Notes: generated from the sequence alone by a model not told the origin. 64,000 nt of DNA from Halorubrum sp. CBA1229 (GCF_003721435.2 NZ_CP054585.1:1-64000); one strand, 5' to 3'. Positions 38,529 to 46,642 are shown, numbered from the stretch's first letter. Made by a program: numbers and translations.

Positions 38529-38577
38529 CCCTACCCTCCTCCCTCGGCGCTACGCGCCTCGGTCCTTGAGGGTAGGG
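38529..38577 (-). ncRNA. Right-end hairpin, likely 3' part of the TnpB guide RNA
   Basis: A perfect 10-bp stem CCCTACCCTC/GAGGGTAGGG encloses an inner stem GGCGC/GCGCC. It lies just downstream of the tnpB stop codon on the transcribed strand. In studied TnpB elements the omega/reRNA overlaps the end of tnpB and the right end and runs into flanking DNA, which acts as guide. The RNA itself is inferred. Confidence 0.5.
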
Positions 38578-38599
38578 CTTTGATGTGGACTCCCGGCAA

Positions 38600-39847
38600 T
38601 CAGTCCCCAGCAAGAGGCTGGTGACTCTCACCGTTCAACATCCCACCATTCACACGCACGTCTACTTGTGCGTCTCCGCTCCCCGACTTGGGCGAGGAAC
38701 GGAGTTTGTGTTGTCGCTTCCGAGCGTACCGCACGCCAATATTCTTTGCGGCGTTGTAATCCGCGTTCACCTCGTACCCGCATTTCTGGCACGCGAACTG
38801 TTCGCCGTGGCGGTTGCCGTCGTGCGTAAACCCACAGTCCATCCGAGAACAGCGTTGGGATGTATGGGTCGGCTCGACCTGCTCTACGGAGACTCCCTGT
38901 TCAGGGGCTTTGTAGGAGACGTATTCAAACAGGCGTCGGAACGCCCAGACGTGGTGCCACTTCGCGTGTGGAAGCCGCTCTCGAATGTCGCTCAAGTCCT
39001 CGAACGCGATTACGTCGCAGTCGTGTTCGACGGCTTCCGAGACGAGTTCGTTGGCGATCGTGTGGATGTACTGTTTGCGCCAGGCTTCCTCTCGCTTCCC
39101 GAGGCGAAGCAGGGCCTTGTGTGCGGCCTGCGTGCCGCGCCGTTGCATCTCGCCACGTCGCTTCTCGAACTCACGACACCAGTGGTCGTAGTCGTTCCCC
39201 TGCCAAAACGTGCCAGTTGAGGACACAGCGAGGCTGTTGACGCCGAGGTCGATACCGAGGACCGTTTGGTCGGAGTGCCCGGTATCTTCCGAAACCTCAT
39301 CGTCACCGTCTGTCCGCCGCGTCGAAATGTTGAGGTAGAACTCGTCAGTGGCCGCGTCGTACCGAAGCGTACTCTCGCAGAACTCGTAGTTCTCGGAGAG
39401 TACGTACCGCTCGTAGGGCGTCGGACTGTCTGCTGGGAGAACGAACGACGGTTCGACTCGGCCCTCAACAGTCGCCAGCGACACCTTGTTCCGGTAGAAG
39501 GTGGCGCTCCGCGTGTCGTAGTCCATCGTTTCAGCAGTGAACGTCGGTTGAGAGACGCGCTGTCCCTTTTTCCACCGTTCGACACACGCTTTGACGGCTT
39601 CGACAGCGCGTTTGATAGCGGCTTGGACAAGTTGGGCCTGTAGGTCTGTCTCCTCTCGAAGGTCGGCGTAGAGCGCGTCACGAACCTCTCGCTTGTTGGT
39701 CTTACACTCAGTGTAGGAGGTGTCGGACCAACAGTAGTCGGCGGTTCGGTTCGCGCAGTACAGGTATTGCTCGGCGGTTCGGTGGAGTGCGTCGCGTTGC
39801 TCGTCGGAAACGGCGAGTTTCACGACGGCGGTTCGACGCACGCCCAT
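38600..39847 (-). CDS. tnpB: TnpB RNA-guided endonuclease (IS605 OrfB)
   Basis: A 415-residue full-length TnpB. The split RuvC domain is intact: Asp200 (GIDLGVNSL), Glu283 (IAFEDLSDI) and Asp363 (NADYNAAKNIG). The zinc ribbon uses 'CSRMDC' and 'CQKC'. The N-terminal OrfB/WED-like region starts 'MGVRRTAVVKLAVSDEQRDAL'. TnpB cuts DNA next to a short motif using an RNA from its own right end and favours retention of the element. No tnpA accompanies it. All catalytic residues are present, so it may be active. Confidence 0.95.
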   Translation of the reverse strand: MGVRRTAVVKLAVSDEQRDALHRTAEQYLYCANRTADYCWSDTSYTECKTNKREVRDALYADLREETDLQAQLVQAAIKRAVEAVKACVERWKKGQRVSQPTFTAETMDYDTRSATFYRNKVSLATVEGRVEPSFVLPADSPTPYERYVLSENYEFCESTLRYDAATDEFYLNISTRRTDGDDEVSEDTGHSDQTVLGIDLGVNSLAVSSTGTFWQGNDYDHWCREFEKRRGEMQRRGTQAAHKALLRLGKREEAWRKQYIHTIANELVSEAVEHDCDVIAFEDLSDIRERLPHAKWHHVWAFRRLFEYVSYKAPEQGVSVEQVEPTHTSQRCSRMDCGFTHDGNRHGEQFACQKCGYEVNADYNAAKNIGVRYARKRQHKLRSSPKSGSGDAQVDVRVNGGMLNGESHQPLAGD

Positions 39848-39934
39848 AGTTTCAGGGGGTACCCGACGGTACTTATACGCTTGGGGGTCGGTCGGTCGCG
39901 GTGTGGCGGTTGTGTCGTCCCATGTCGGTTTCCT

Positions 39935-39977
39935 CCCCGACCTACTCGCTCACTCCGTTCGCGCCTTGAGGTCGGGG
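39935..39977. repeat. Left-end hairpin of the TnpB element
   Basis: Arms CCCCGACCT (39935-39943) and AGGTCGGGG (39969-39977) form a stem around a loop containing ACTCGCTCACTCCGTTCG. It lies about 90 bp upstream of tnpB. It shares shape and loop wording with the solitary hairpin at 18211-18254. The remaining sequence up to the MATE gene holds only a CTTTAG promoter-like element near 40080. Confidence 0.7.
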
Positions 39978-40112
39978 GCTCCACCTCGAAAATGCTGAGG
40001 TCCGTCATGTTCGCCCCCGCCGTCGCCGTCTTCGTCGCCGTCGGCCGATCCGGAAACGCCCGCCGCGTGACGAAATCCCTTTAGCGCGGACCGGGAAACG
40101 GTCGTACCCGCA

Positions 40113-41615
40113 GTGGTCCGCCTCCCCAACCCCTTCCGCGCGCTAATCCTCTACATCGGCTTCGCCCTTGCGAGGGCCGGGCTGATCGACCGCCACCGCG
40201 TGGTCCGGACGACCGACCTGGCGTGGCCGCGGATCGTCACGGGGATCGCCCGGATGTCGAAGAACGCCGTCGACGTGGCGCTCGTCGGGGTCGCCGTCGG
40301 CACCAGCGCGGTCGCCGGCGTCGGGTTCGCCGGGCCCTACTGGGGGCTCGCGTTCGCGATCGGCGGCGGCGTCGCCGGCGGCACCATCGCCCTCGTCTCG
40401 CAGCGGTACGGCGCGGACGCGTACGGCGAGCTCGGCGACGCCGTCCGGGCGAGCGTCCTCCTCGTCGTGGTCGTCACGATTCCGGTGTCCGCCGCGTTCT
40501 GGACGCACTCGGCCGCCCTCATCGGCGTCCTGAGCAGCAACGAGGCCGCGATCGCCCTCGGGGCAGAGTACCTCCGGATCGTCGGGCTCGGCGTCCCGTT
40601 CGCCGCGCTCAACCTCGTCGGGAGCCGCGTGCTGGTCGGCTGCGACGACGCGTACACCGCGATGCAGGTGCGGGCGGGCGGCGCGGTCGCGAACATCGCG
40701 CTCAGCGCGGCGTTCATTTTCGGACTGGGGCTGGGCGTCGAGGGCGCCGCGCTCGGGACCGTCCTCTCGAACGTGCTCGCCGTCGCGGCGTTCGCCGGCG
40801 GGCTCGTGTGGGGGCGATTCCCCGGTGTCGGCGAGTTTCCGATCGCGATCGACCCGTTCGGCTCGTACGTGAACCCGGACATGCTCCGCGATCTCGTGGA
40901 GATCGGCCTCCCGGTCGGCGCGCGCAACCTCGTGTGGACCGTCGCCGAGTTCCCGATGCTCGCCATCCTCGACGTGTTCGGCGAGAACACCGTCGCCGCG
41001 TTCGTCATCGCCCGCCGCATCTGGGGGATCATGAACGCCCCCGGCTGGGGGTTCGGACTCGCCTCCTCGAGCCTCGTCGGGCAGGAGCTCGGCGGCGAGG
41101 ACCCCGCGGAGGCGGAGGCGTACGCCCGCGACATCATCCGCTTCTCCGTGGCGACGTACGTGGTCTTCGCGGCGGTGACCGCCGTCTTCGCGAGCGATAT
41201 CGTGGTGCTGTTCGCGGAGGGCCCCGAGAGCCCGGAGGTGCCGATCGCGGTCGCCCTCGTCTACGCGGCCTGCGTCGCCGTCGTCTTCCAGGGCGTCTCC
41301 GGCGGGGCGGCGGGGCCGCTCGACGCGGCCGGCGACACGAAGATCCCGTTCGCGAGCCAGTTCTTCGGGATGTTCTGCGTCTCGATCCCGCTCGCGTACG
41401 TCGGCGCCAACGACGCGACCCCCGCGATCGGCGTCCCCCTGACGGGGGTGACGATCCCCGAGATCGCGCTCCCCGCGATCGGGCTGTGGGGGCTCTATCT
41501 GGCGTTCCTCGCCGAGACGTCGATCCCCGCCGCGATCAACTACTGGCGGTTCCGCTCCGGCAAGTGGAAGGGGATAAGCGAGGCGTACCGCCCCGAGGCG
41601 CCCGCGGACGACTGA
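40113..41615 (+). CDS. MATE-family multidrug/Na+ antiporter
   Basis: A 500-residue exporter with twelve predicted helices in two homologous halves. The first half includes 'ARMSKNAVDVALVGVAVG', and the second begins near 'EIGLPVGARNLVWTVAEFP'. MATE proteins expel cationic compounds in exchange for Na+ or H+; the substrate here is unknown. The start is GTG. It stands alone, with the TnpB element upstream and trm5 downstream. Confidence 0.93.
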   Translation: MVRLPNPFRALILYIGFALARAGLIDRHRVVRTTDLAWPRIVTGIARMSKNAVDVALVGVAVGTSAVAGVGFAGPYWGLAFAIGGGVAGGTIALVSQRYGADAYGELGDAVRASVLLVVVVTIPVSAAFWTHSAALIGVLSSNEAAIALGAEYLRIVGLGVPFAALNLVGSRVLVGCDDAYTAMQVRAGGAVANIALSAAFIFGLGLGVEGAALGTVLSNVLAVAAFAGGLVWGRFPGVGEFPIAIDPFGSYVNPDMLRDLVEIGLPVGARNLVWTVAEFPMLAILDVFGENTVAAFVIARRIWGIMNAPGWGFGLASSSLVGQELGGEDPAEAEAYARDIIRFSVATYVVFAAVTAVFASDIVVLFAEGPESPEVPIAVALVYAACVAVVFQGVSGGAAGPLDAAGDTKIPFASQFFGMFCVSIPLAYVGANDATPAIGVPLTGVTIPEIALPAIGLWGLYLAFLAETSIPAAINYWRFRSGKWKGISEAYRPEAPADD

Positions 41616-41742
41616 GCGATCCGCGAACGCGCCGCGCCCTCCCACGCCGCCCTTCCGCCCGCTCCCGCGCTCTCCCGCCCGCGCTCGCGGCCGAACGACC
41701 GAAAGCGTCAGCGTTTATGGCTGGCTCCGCGTTCTTCCGGTA

Positions 41743-42732
41743 ATGAGCGTTCCCTGCGTCGCGGTCGAGCGCGAGCGCGGCGAGGCGGTCCGCGAGCGCC
41801 TCGCCGAGGCCGGCGCCCTCGACGGCGACCACGAGATCGCGGTCGACGGCGACGCGATCTACATCCCGATCGTCGACCCGGAGGCGATCCCCGCCGACCT
41901 CGACGCGAGGGTCGTCGCGCGCGACGCCGCCGAGCGCGACCGCCCGCTGACCCCGGCCGAGATCCTCGGGTACGAGCCCTCGCTGGAGCGGCTCGGCGAC
42001 ATCGTCATCGTCGACGAGGACGACGACGAGCGCGCGAGCGAGATCGCCGACGCGGTGATGGCCTCCGACGTGCCCTGCGACACCGTGCTCAACCGCGCGT
42101 CGCCGATCGAGGGAGAGCTCCGCGTCCGCCGGTGGGACGTGCTGGCGGGGAACGGCACCGAGACGGTCCACCGCGAGTACGGCCACGAGTTCCTCCTCGA
42201 CGTCGCCGAGGTGTACTTCTCGCCGCGGCTCGCCACCGAGCGCCACCGCGTGGTTGAGCAGGCCGAGCCGGGCGAGGCCGCGATCGACATGTTCGCCGGC
42301 GTCGGCCCGTACGCGGTGCCGCTGGCGTCCCGCGGCGCCGACGTTGTCGCCTGCGACCTCAACGAGCGCGCCGTCGAGTACCTCCGCGAGAACGCGGCTC
42401 GGAACGGCGTCGCCGACCGCGTGACCGCTGTCGCGGGCGACGTGCGTGAGATCGCGGACGACTACGCCGACGCGGCGGACAGCCTCGTGATGAACCTCCC
42501 GCACTCCGCCGACGCGTTCCTCGACACCGCGGTCGCGCTGGCCGGCGACGACTGCCTGGTCCACTACTACGACATCCAGCACGAGGACGACCCGTTCGGC
42601 CCCGGAACGCGGGCGATCCGCGAGGCGGCAGGCGACGAGTACGAAGTCGCCGTCGAGACCGAGCGCGTCGTCAGGTCGTACGCGCCCCACGAGTACAACG
42701 TCTGTCTGGACGCGAGACTGACGCGGGAGTGA
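41743..42732 (+). CDS. trm5: tRNA (guanine-N1)-methyltransferase Trm5
   Basis: A 329-residue class I SAM methyltransferase that makes m1G37 next to the anticodon, preventing frameshifting. An N-terminal D1-like region is followed by the THUMP-independent RNA-binding segment containing 'EYGHEFLLDVAEVYFSPRLA'. The SAM motif is 'AIDMFAGVGPYAVPLASRGA', and the catalytic motif is 'MNLPHSADAFL'. Length and order match archaeal Trm5. Confidence 0.92.
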   Translation: MSVPCVAVERERGEAVRERLAEAGALDGDHEIAVDGDAIYIPIVDPEAIPADLDARVVARDAAERDRPLTPAEILGYEPSLERLGDIVIVDEDDDERASEIADAVMASDVPCDTVLNRASPIEGELRVRRWDVLAGNGTETVHREYGHEFLLDVAEVYFSPRLATERHRVVEQAEPGEAAIDMFAGVGPYAVPLASRGADVVACDLNERAVEYLRENAARNGVADRVTAVAGDVREIADDYADAADSLVMNLPHSADAFLDTAVALAGDDCLVHYYDIQHEDDPFGPGTRAIREAAGDEYEVAVETERVVRSYAPHEYNVCLDARLTRE

Positions 42733-42816
42733 GACCGGGGCGCCCCGTCCGCGCGGCGCTCCGCGCGCCGCTCGATCCCCGATTTTCCTCGCCCGTCGTT
42801 TCAGTCAGGTAACGCG

Positions 42817-42822
42817 TTTATA
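42817..42822 (+). promoter_or_regulatory. TATA box of the small gene at 42847
   Basis: TTTATA is centred 27-28 nt before the ATG at 42847. This favours that ATG over an upstream in-frame GTG at 42835. Confidence 0.55.
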
Positions 42823-42846
42823 CCGATACGGCACGTGGTAACGCAC

Positions 42847-43068
42847 ATGAGTGACGCACCAGACCCGGAGGAGCGCATCGACGAGACGACGACGTGGCCC
42901 GACCTCGCTATCGGGCTGTACGATAGGCTGACCGGCCGCAACGCGGAGATCGTGTACGAGTTCGAGGAGATGAGCGTCGACGTCCCGAGCGGCACCGGCG
43001 ACGACGTCGAGCACGCCAGCTGGCGGCTCGACGGAACCGTTCGGGTCACGACCCGTGAACAGGACTGA
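42847..43068 (+). CDS. Small acidic haloarchaeal protein, function unknown
   Basis: A 73-residue acidic protein with no recognised motif. The middle is amphipathic (WPDLAIGLYDRLTGRNAEIV) and the C-terminal half looks like beta strands. The good TATA box and the 14-bp overlap with the next gene indicate a real two-gene operon. I do not recognise the family. Confidence 0.65.
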   Translation: MSDAPDPEERIDETTTWPDLAIGLYDRLTGRNAEIVYEFEEMSVDVPSGTGDDVEHASWRLDGTVRVTTREQD

Positions 43069-43444
43069 CGCGAGGGCACCGCTCTCGGTCGCCACGGAGG
43101 ACCTGACGCTCACGGTCGAGGGCGTCGACCTCGACGTCCGCTCGACGGGCGACCGCCTGTTCGTCGAGGCGGCGACCGTCCGCGACGCGGTCCGCGTCGC
43201 GCGGAACCTACCCGGGGACAACGACGCGCACGGGGCGGCCGCGCTGTTGACCGCCACCGACCTCACCGCCGAGGTACGCGTCCGCGGCCGGACGATCGCC
43301 GTCGTCGGCGCCGACGCTCGTCCGGGGTTCCTCTCTCGCGAGCTCGGCGTCGAGCCGGCGGAAGTGCGGCTCGCGGGCGTCCTCGGGGCCGGGGTGAGCG
43401 GGATCTCCGCGGCCGCGGAGGCACCGAGACGACTCTTCTCGTGA
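43055..43444 (+). CDS. Conserved hypothetical protein, second gene of a small operon
   Basis: A 129-residue protein starting at GTG inside the end of the preceding gene. Its N-terminal half is a predicted beta domain (LTLTVEGVDLDVRSTGDRLFV). The C-terminal third is glycine/alanine-rich (AGVLGAGVSGISAAAEA) and mildly hydrophobic. No function can be assigned; the overlap suggests it works with the 73-residue protein. Confidence 0.6.
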   Translation: MNRTDARAPLSVATEDLTLTVEGVDLDVRSTGDRLFVEAATVRDAVRVARNLPGDNDAHGAAALLTATDLTAEVRVRGRTIAVVGADARPGFLSRELGVEPAEVRLAGVLGAGVSGISAAAEAPRRLFS

Positions 43445-44058
43445 GAATCGGGCCCGCCGAGACATCGGCGGACGTCGCCACTTTACGGCGAGTCTCCCGT
43501 CGGCGACCGCCGACGGGATCGGGTACGTGGATCGACAGCGTGACCGCCGTCCCGCCCGGGACGAGCGGGTCGGGACGGCACGGCCCGTCACATGACAAGA
43601 GTTCACGGCCGGTGGACCGTCGGGACCAGAGGCGATTTCGCGCTTGGCACGTCGGAGACGTGGATCACACGACGGCCGTGGTGGAACGCTGTTAGTGGTG
43701 ACCGCCACGTCGGGTCGCCGTGGGGGGTGCGACCGACGGGACTACTGACGCCCGGCACGGGCTTCGACCGGGCACGCACCGTCGAGGGAGTCGATCCCCG
43801 CCATCGCGGCGCACGATCGGTGCGACCACATCTCGATTAGAGCCTGAACAAGTATTTATGTTTTTTCCTTATACACCTGTGATTGTACCTGAGAAAACAG
43901 ACGGATCGGAATGTATTGGGCATAATTCCGAAACGAACGCCAACGGCGCATCTACCGAGTGCGATCCGACGATCCGCGGATCGGTCGCGCCAGTTCGGCC
44001 CCCGCGCCGTCGCCGTTTCGGAACCCTTATTTTGCCGTTCGGGAATGGTAAGACGCGC
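43445..44058. other. 614-bp intergenic region before tRNA-Thr
   Basis: No convincing gene. Open frames here have no recognisable features, and one runs straight through the tRNA. The first 400 bp is GC-rich. An AT-rich promoter-like patch (TATTTATGTTTTTT) lies at about 43852-43867. The tRNA promoter is probably the CTTATTTT element near 44027. Confidence 0.6.
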
Positions 44059-44131
44059 GCCGGAGTAGCTCAGCTGGCAGAGCGATTCCTTCGTAAGGAA
44101 TAGGTCGAGGGTTCAAATCCCTCCTCCGGCT
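44059..44131 (+). tRNA. tRNA-Thr (anticodon CGT)
   Basis: A complete 73-nt cloverleaf without encoded CCA. The acceptor stem is GCCGGAG/CTCCGGC and the D arm GCTCAGCTGGCAGAGC. The anticodon stem ATTCC/GGAAT has loop TTCGTAA (anticodon CGT, reading ACG), and the T arm is GAGGG-TTCAAAT-CCCTC. There is no intron. It borders an AT-rich island, consistent with tRNA genes being common integration sites. Confidence 0.95.
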
Positions 44132-44167
44132 CTTCTATCGAAACAAAGCGGAGTCGAACAGCCGAAG

Positions 44168-44208
44168 GAGAATTTGAATCACAGAGCGAAGCGGAACCAC
44201 CGCGGTTC
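44168..44208. repeat. Island-flanking imperfect repeat, copy 1
   Basis: A 41-bp segment starting GAGAATTTGAATCAC and containing AGCGAAGCGG. It matches 45948-45988 at 29 of 41 positions without gaps, in the same orientation. It lies 36 bp after the tRNA end. Confidence 0.5.
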
Positions 44209-44532
44209 GCATCTCCCTTGTCTGGCTTTCTCCATCTTATTCAAGATTGCATTATTGAATCCAGTATAACGGTTCCGATGGTCCTATCAGGAAGTTGGAA
44301 TCGGTGTTTCAGAGTGGTCAGCATGAACCGCTCTGACAAAATCCCTGAATACCCGTTTATGAGGCGCCAACAGGATCGTACTGGCGGCTGTGAAAGTTCG
44401 ATGGGCCGTACCCTTCTATCAGTAATTCTGTACTTAGAATCAGCGACCCGTCGATGATGGGGTATCAATACGTTAGTTATGAATGTGTCTAATTAAATAT
44501 TAGAAACTATGCTACTAATTATTAGTGCTTAC

Positions 44533-44540
44533 TTTTATTA
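44533..44540 (+). promoter_or_regulatory. TATA box of the island nuclease gene
   Basis: TTTTATTA is centred 27-28 nt before the ATG at 44564. This selects that start over an upstream in-frame GTG at 44525, which would overlap the TATA box. Confidence 0.6.
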
Positions 44541-44563
44541 TTCCCACGAACTATGATATTCAG

Positions 44564-45802
44564 ATGTCCCAAGGTGTTGACAGGCGCGGATACGTTTTTG
44601 TAGTGGATAAGTTCTCATACCCCGTTCACAGGTCCCGTGGATTTTGTGGAGTTAAAGAGCCAAAATTAGAGTGGAATTTTAGTGGACAATCCGGTTTGTA
44701 TGCTGACCTTCTCGGAACGCGACCGGGTGATTTGGTATTCTTGTACCAACGCAGAATCGATGAATCACCGGAGGATCGCGGATTTAGGGGAGTCTATGAA
44801 ATAACGAGCCGGCCCTTTGTTGATACACAAACTATCTCTTGGAACGGCCATACTGTCAGAGGTGAATGTCCTGAATGTGGTTCAACGTATCCCGAAGACT
44901 GGGGTAGGGACCCGAACAAAGACCCATGGACTTGCGATAATTGTGACAGTGACGTTCCGCAGGGTGAGCATATTGTTCCTAACCGGGTTCTGATCCAACC
45001 TGATAATTATTATCCAAATAGTGTGACTGATAATACGGCGTATGTTGATCAAACCGATCCTGGTTTTATTTGGACAAAGATATTCCGAAAGATGTATGGC
45101 GTGGGTACGGAACGAAGCGCGGCACCGTTACTTCCGGAAGAAACAGAGAAACTCCTTAGATTGCTGGAACGGGAAAACGAAGGGACTTCAGAAGTCCCTG
45201 ATTTTGAGCCATATCCCGCGCAGGAGAATAGAGATTACTTGAGTCCTAAATTGGGGGATGGTCCCGAAGTTCCATACGAACACTGGCTACACGCTTGGAT
45301 TTTGAATAATATTGACGAAGAGATACCAGTATTATCCGACATCGTCGGACCTCTCTCAGAACTGGAATGGTTCGGAAATGAGATCGTGTACGGGATAGGT
45401 CGCTCAAAAGTTGATCTACTTCTACTACATGAGAGAGATGGCCACAGGTACAAAGCAACGGTAGGTGAATTAAAACAAGAAGAAATCACGGTGGATAATA
45501 TCAATCAAATTGACAGATATTCGTATTGGATTTCACAGTTAGCAACAGCAAATGCCGAACCTCCCGTGGAGGATCTACAACTTCATCCAGTCATCATAGG
45601 ATCTGGAATAGAACCAGATGCGCGTACAAAGCTTGGATCGATGGAAGAACGTCAGTTGGAAATCCCATACTCACGTGCTGATTCAAGAACCACTTCGCGA
45701 ACAGACTGCACAGTTCAGATTCAAACGCCGACAGCTGTGGAGTATACTGTGTCGGACGGTAGTATCAGATTCGAGTACATTTCCGGACAATCGAGCCTGT
45801 AA
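44564..45802 (+). CDS. Putative defence nuclease: EVE/PUA-like N-terminus, zinc ribbon, PD-(D/E)XK
   Basis: A 412-residue protein in an AT-rich island beside tRNA-Thr. The N-terminal about 100 residues (GYVFVVDKFSYPVH, then GDLVFLYQ and GVYEI) look like an EVE/PUA-type modified-base reader. A zinc ribbon (C102, C105, C124, C127; CPEC/CDNC) interrupts that region. The C-terminal domain shows Asp284 (KVDLLLL) and Glu302-x-Lys304 (GELKQ), the D-ExK pattern of PD-(D/E)XK and NucS-like nucleases. I infer modification-dependent DNA restriction, but no homologue was checked. Base and codon use differ sharply from neighbours, indicating transfer. It has no partner gene. Confidence 0.72.
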   Translation: MSQGVDRRGYVFVVDKFSYPVHRSRGFCGVKEPKLEWNFSGQSGLYADLLGTRPGDLVFLYQRRIDESPEDRGFRGVYEITSRPFVDTQTISWNGHTVRGECPECGSTYPEDWGRDPNKDPWTCDNCDSDVPQGEHIVPNRVLIQPDNYYPNSVTDNTAYVDQTDPGFIWTKIFRKMYGVGTERSAAPLLPEETEKLLRLLERENEGTSEVPDFEPYPAQENRDYLSPKLGDGPEVPYEHWLHAWILNNIDEEIPVLSDIVGPLSELEWFGNEIVYGIGRSKVDLLLLHERDGHRYKATVGELKQEEITVDNINQIDRYSYWISQLATANAEPPVEDLQLHPVIIGSGIEPDARTKLGSMEERQLEIPYSRADSRTTSRTDCTVQIQTPTAVEYTVSDGSIRFEYISGQSSL

Positions 45803-46083
45803 AAACCACTCAGAGAACCATCTCAGTTGATCAAAAAAGATTGACGTTGTAATAGGTGTATATTATGCCAAGTATTCAATTTAGCGGGGATAGATAGATA
45901 CTCATTTAATAGACAAGGTTATTCCTCTCAATTAATCAAATTAAGACGAGAATTCAAATAAGGAAGCGAAGTGGCACGGCCACAGTTCCTTTGCTTCTGT
46001 CGTTCTCTCGTCGACCCACAGCAGAGAACTAGGCGACGGGTCAACAGAGCGGCGGCGCCTAGCGGACGACGCGAGGCCGAGCG
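45803..46083. other. AT-rich island, right non-coding part
   Basis: No gene seen. The strand is AT-rich up to about 45960, then returns to chromosomal GC. It holds the second copy of the 41-bp repeat. Confidence 0.6.
45948..45988. repeat. Island-flanking imperfect repeat, copy 2
   Basis: Begins GAGAATTCAAATAAG and contains AGCGAAGTGG; 29 of 41 positions match copy 1 at 44168. It marks the right edge of the AT-rich DNA. Confidence 0.5.
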
Positions 46084-46287
46084 TTAGGTCCGCCGTTCGG
46101 TGATCCGCGCCACCACGACGCCGGCGGCGACGAGGAGGACGCCGATGAGGGCGTTCAACGCGACGCCGATCGACTCGCCGGCGGCCGCGTTCACGACACC
46201 GAGGTACAGGAAGAACACGGCGACCGCGGCGTGGAGGACGAAGACGCCGGTCGGCGCGTTCGCTCCGAAGCTGAAGCCGATCTCCAT
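46084..46287 (-). CDS. Small two-helix membrane protein
   Basis: A 67-residue protein with two hydrophobic segments (about 13-33 and 38-60) and a basic C-terminus, 'ARITERRT'. It starts at ATG 46285-46287. Function unknown. Its high-GC composition matches the chromosome, so it lies outside the acquired island. Confidence 0.65.
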   Translation of the reverse strand: MEIGFSFGANAPTGVFVLHAAVAVFFLYLGVVNAAAGESIGVALNALIGVLLVAAGVVVARITERRT

Positions 46288-46452
46288 ACTACCTGTACGT
46301 CGATTCCGGTGAAAAAGAGCCGGGTTCCGGTGATTCGGCCCCTGCATCGGTTCGTCGAGAGGCCCGAGAGCGTCCCCCGAGCAGGTCACCGTCGCCTCCG
46401 CACGCGTCGCGACGGATCCGATCGTCCGTCCACCCGATTACCGATCGGATAC

Positions 46453-46470
46453 TTATTCTTTAAAGAATAA
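46453..46470. promoter_or_regulatory. Perfect 18-bp AT-only palindrome, promoter/operator
   Basis: TTATTCTTTAAAGAATAA is its own reverse complement and stands in GC-rich sequence. Its centre, TTTAAA, could itself be the TATA box of the small zinc-ribbon gene, so a dimeric regulator binding here would block transcription. Confidence 0.5.
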
Positions 46471-46510
46471 TAGGGCTGAGGCTATGTTACCTGGCACCAT
46501 ATGGCGTGAT

Positions 46511-46642
46511 ATGCGACCAGAAACCGGAGTCGACGAACGAGAACTGTACGAGTGTTTCGAATGCGGGGCCCGAACGGAGTCGGGCGGGACGTGCGAGTGC
46601 GGCGGCGAACTCATGCATCTGGGTCGGTCGCGGGACCTGTGA
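46511..46642 (+). CDS. Rubrerythrin-like zinc-ribbon mini-protein
   Basis: A 43-residue protein with a C4 zinc ribbon: 'YECFECGAR' and 'TCECGGEL'. It resembles the very small rubrerythrin-like-domain proteins common in haloarchaea. An in-frame ATG at 46484 would add nine residues and lies about 23 nt after the palindrome's TTTAAA, so it could be the leaderless start instead. Function unknown; the paired cysteines imply metal binding. Confidence 0.7.
   Translation: MRPETGVDERELYECFECGARTESGGTCECGGELMHLGRSRDL

Larger units (their letters stand above)
38525..39990 (-). mobile_element. IS200/IS605-type element encoding TnpB only
   Basis: About 1.47 kb holding a single tnpB gene and no Y1 transposase (tnpA). 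Hairpins lie beyond both ends of the gene: right end at 38529-38577 and left end at 39935-39977. There are no inverted terminal repeats or obvious target duplication, as expected for this family. Exact boundaries are estimates. Mobility would need a TnpA supplied from elsewhere. Confidence 0.8.
44132..44563. other. AT-rich island, left non-coding part
   Basis: Between tRNA-Thr and the nuclease gene. It contains one copy of an imperfect repeat at 44168-44208 and short open frames on both strands around 44218-44468, which lack homology-like features and overlap each other. I see no supportable gene; it may be decayed mobile DNA. AT content rises toward the nuclease promoter. Confidence 0.55.

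Noticed and set aside
38600-39847. Cas12-type effector
   Set aside because: 415 residues, single gene, hairpin ends and no repeats: TnpB, not a CRISPR effector.
43720-44103. Open frame upstream of and into tRNA-Thr
   Set aside because: Its C-terminus is the tRNA sequence itself.
44218-44457. Possible 79-residue protein in the AT-rich island, with an antisense frame at 44241-44468
   Set aside because: Both frames overlap, neither shows a domain or a well-spaced promoter; treated as decayed DNA.
44059-46000. Complete integrated virus or plasmid at tRNA-Thr
   Set aside because: No integrase, no replication or structural genes, and no exact duplication of the tRNA 3' end.
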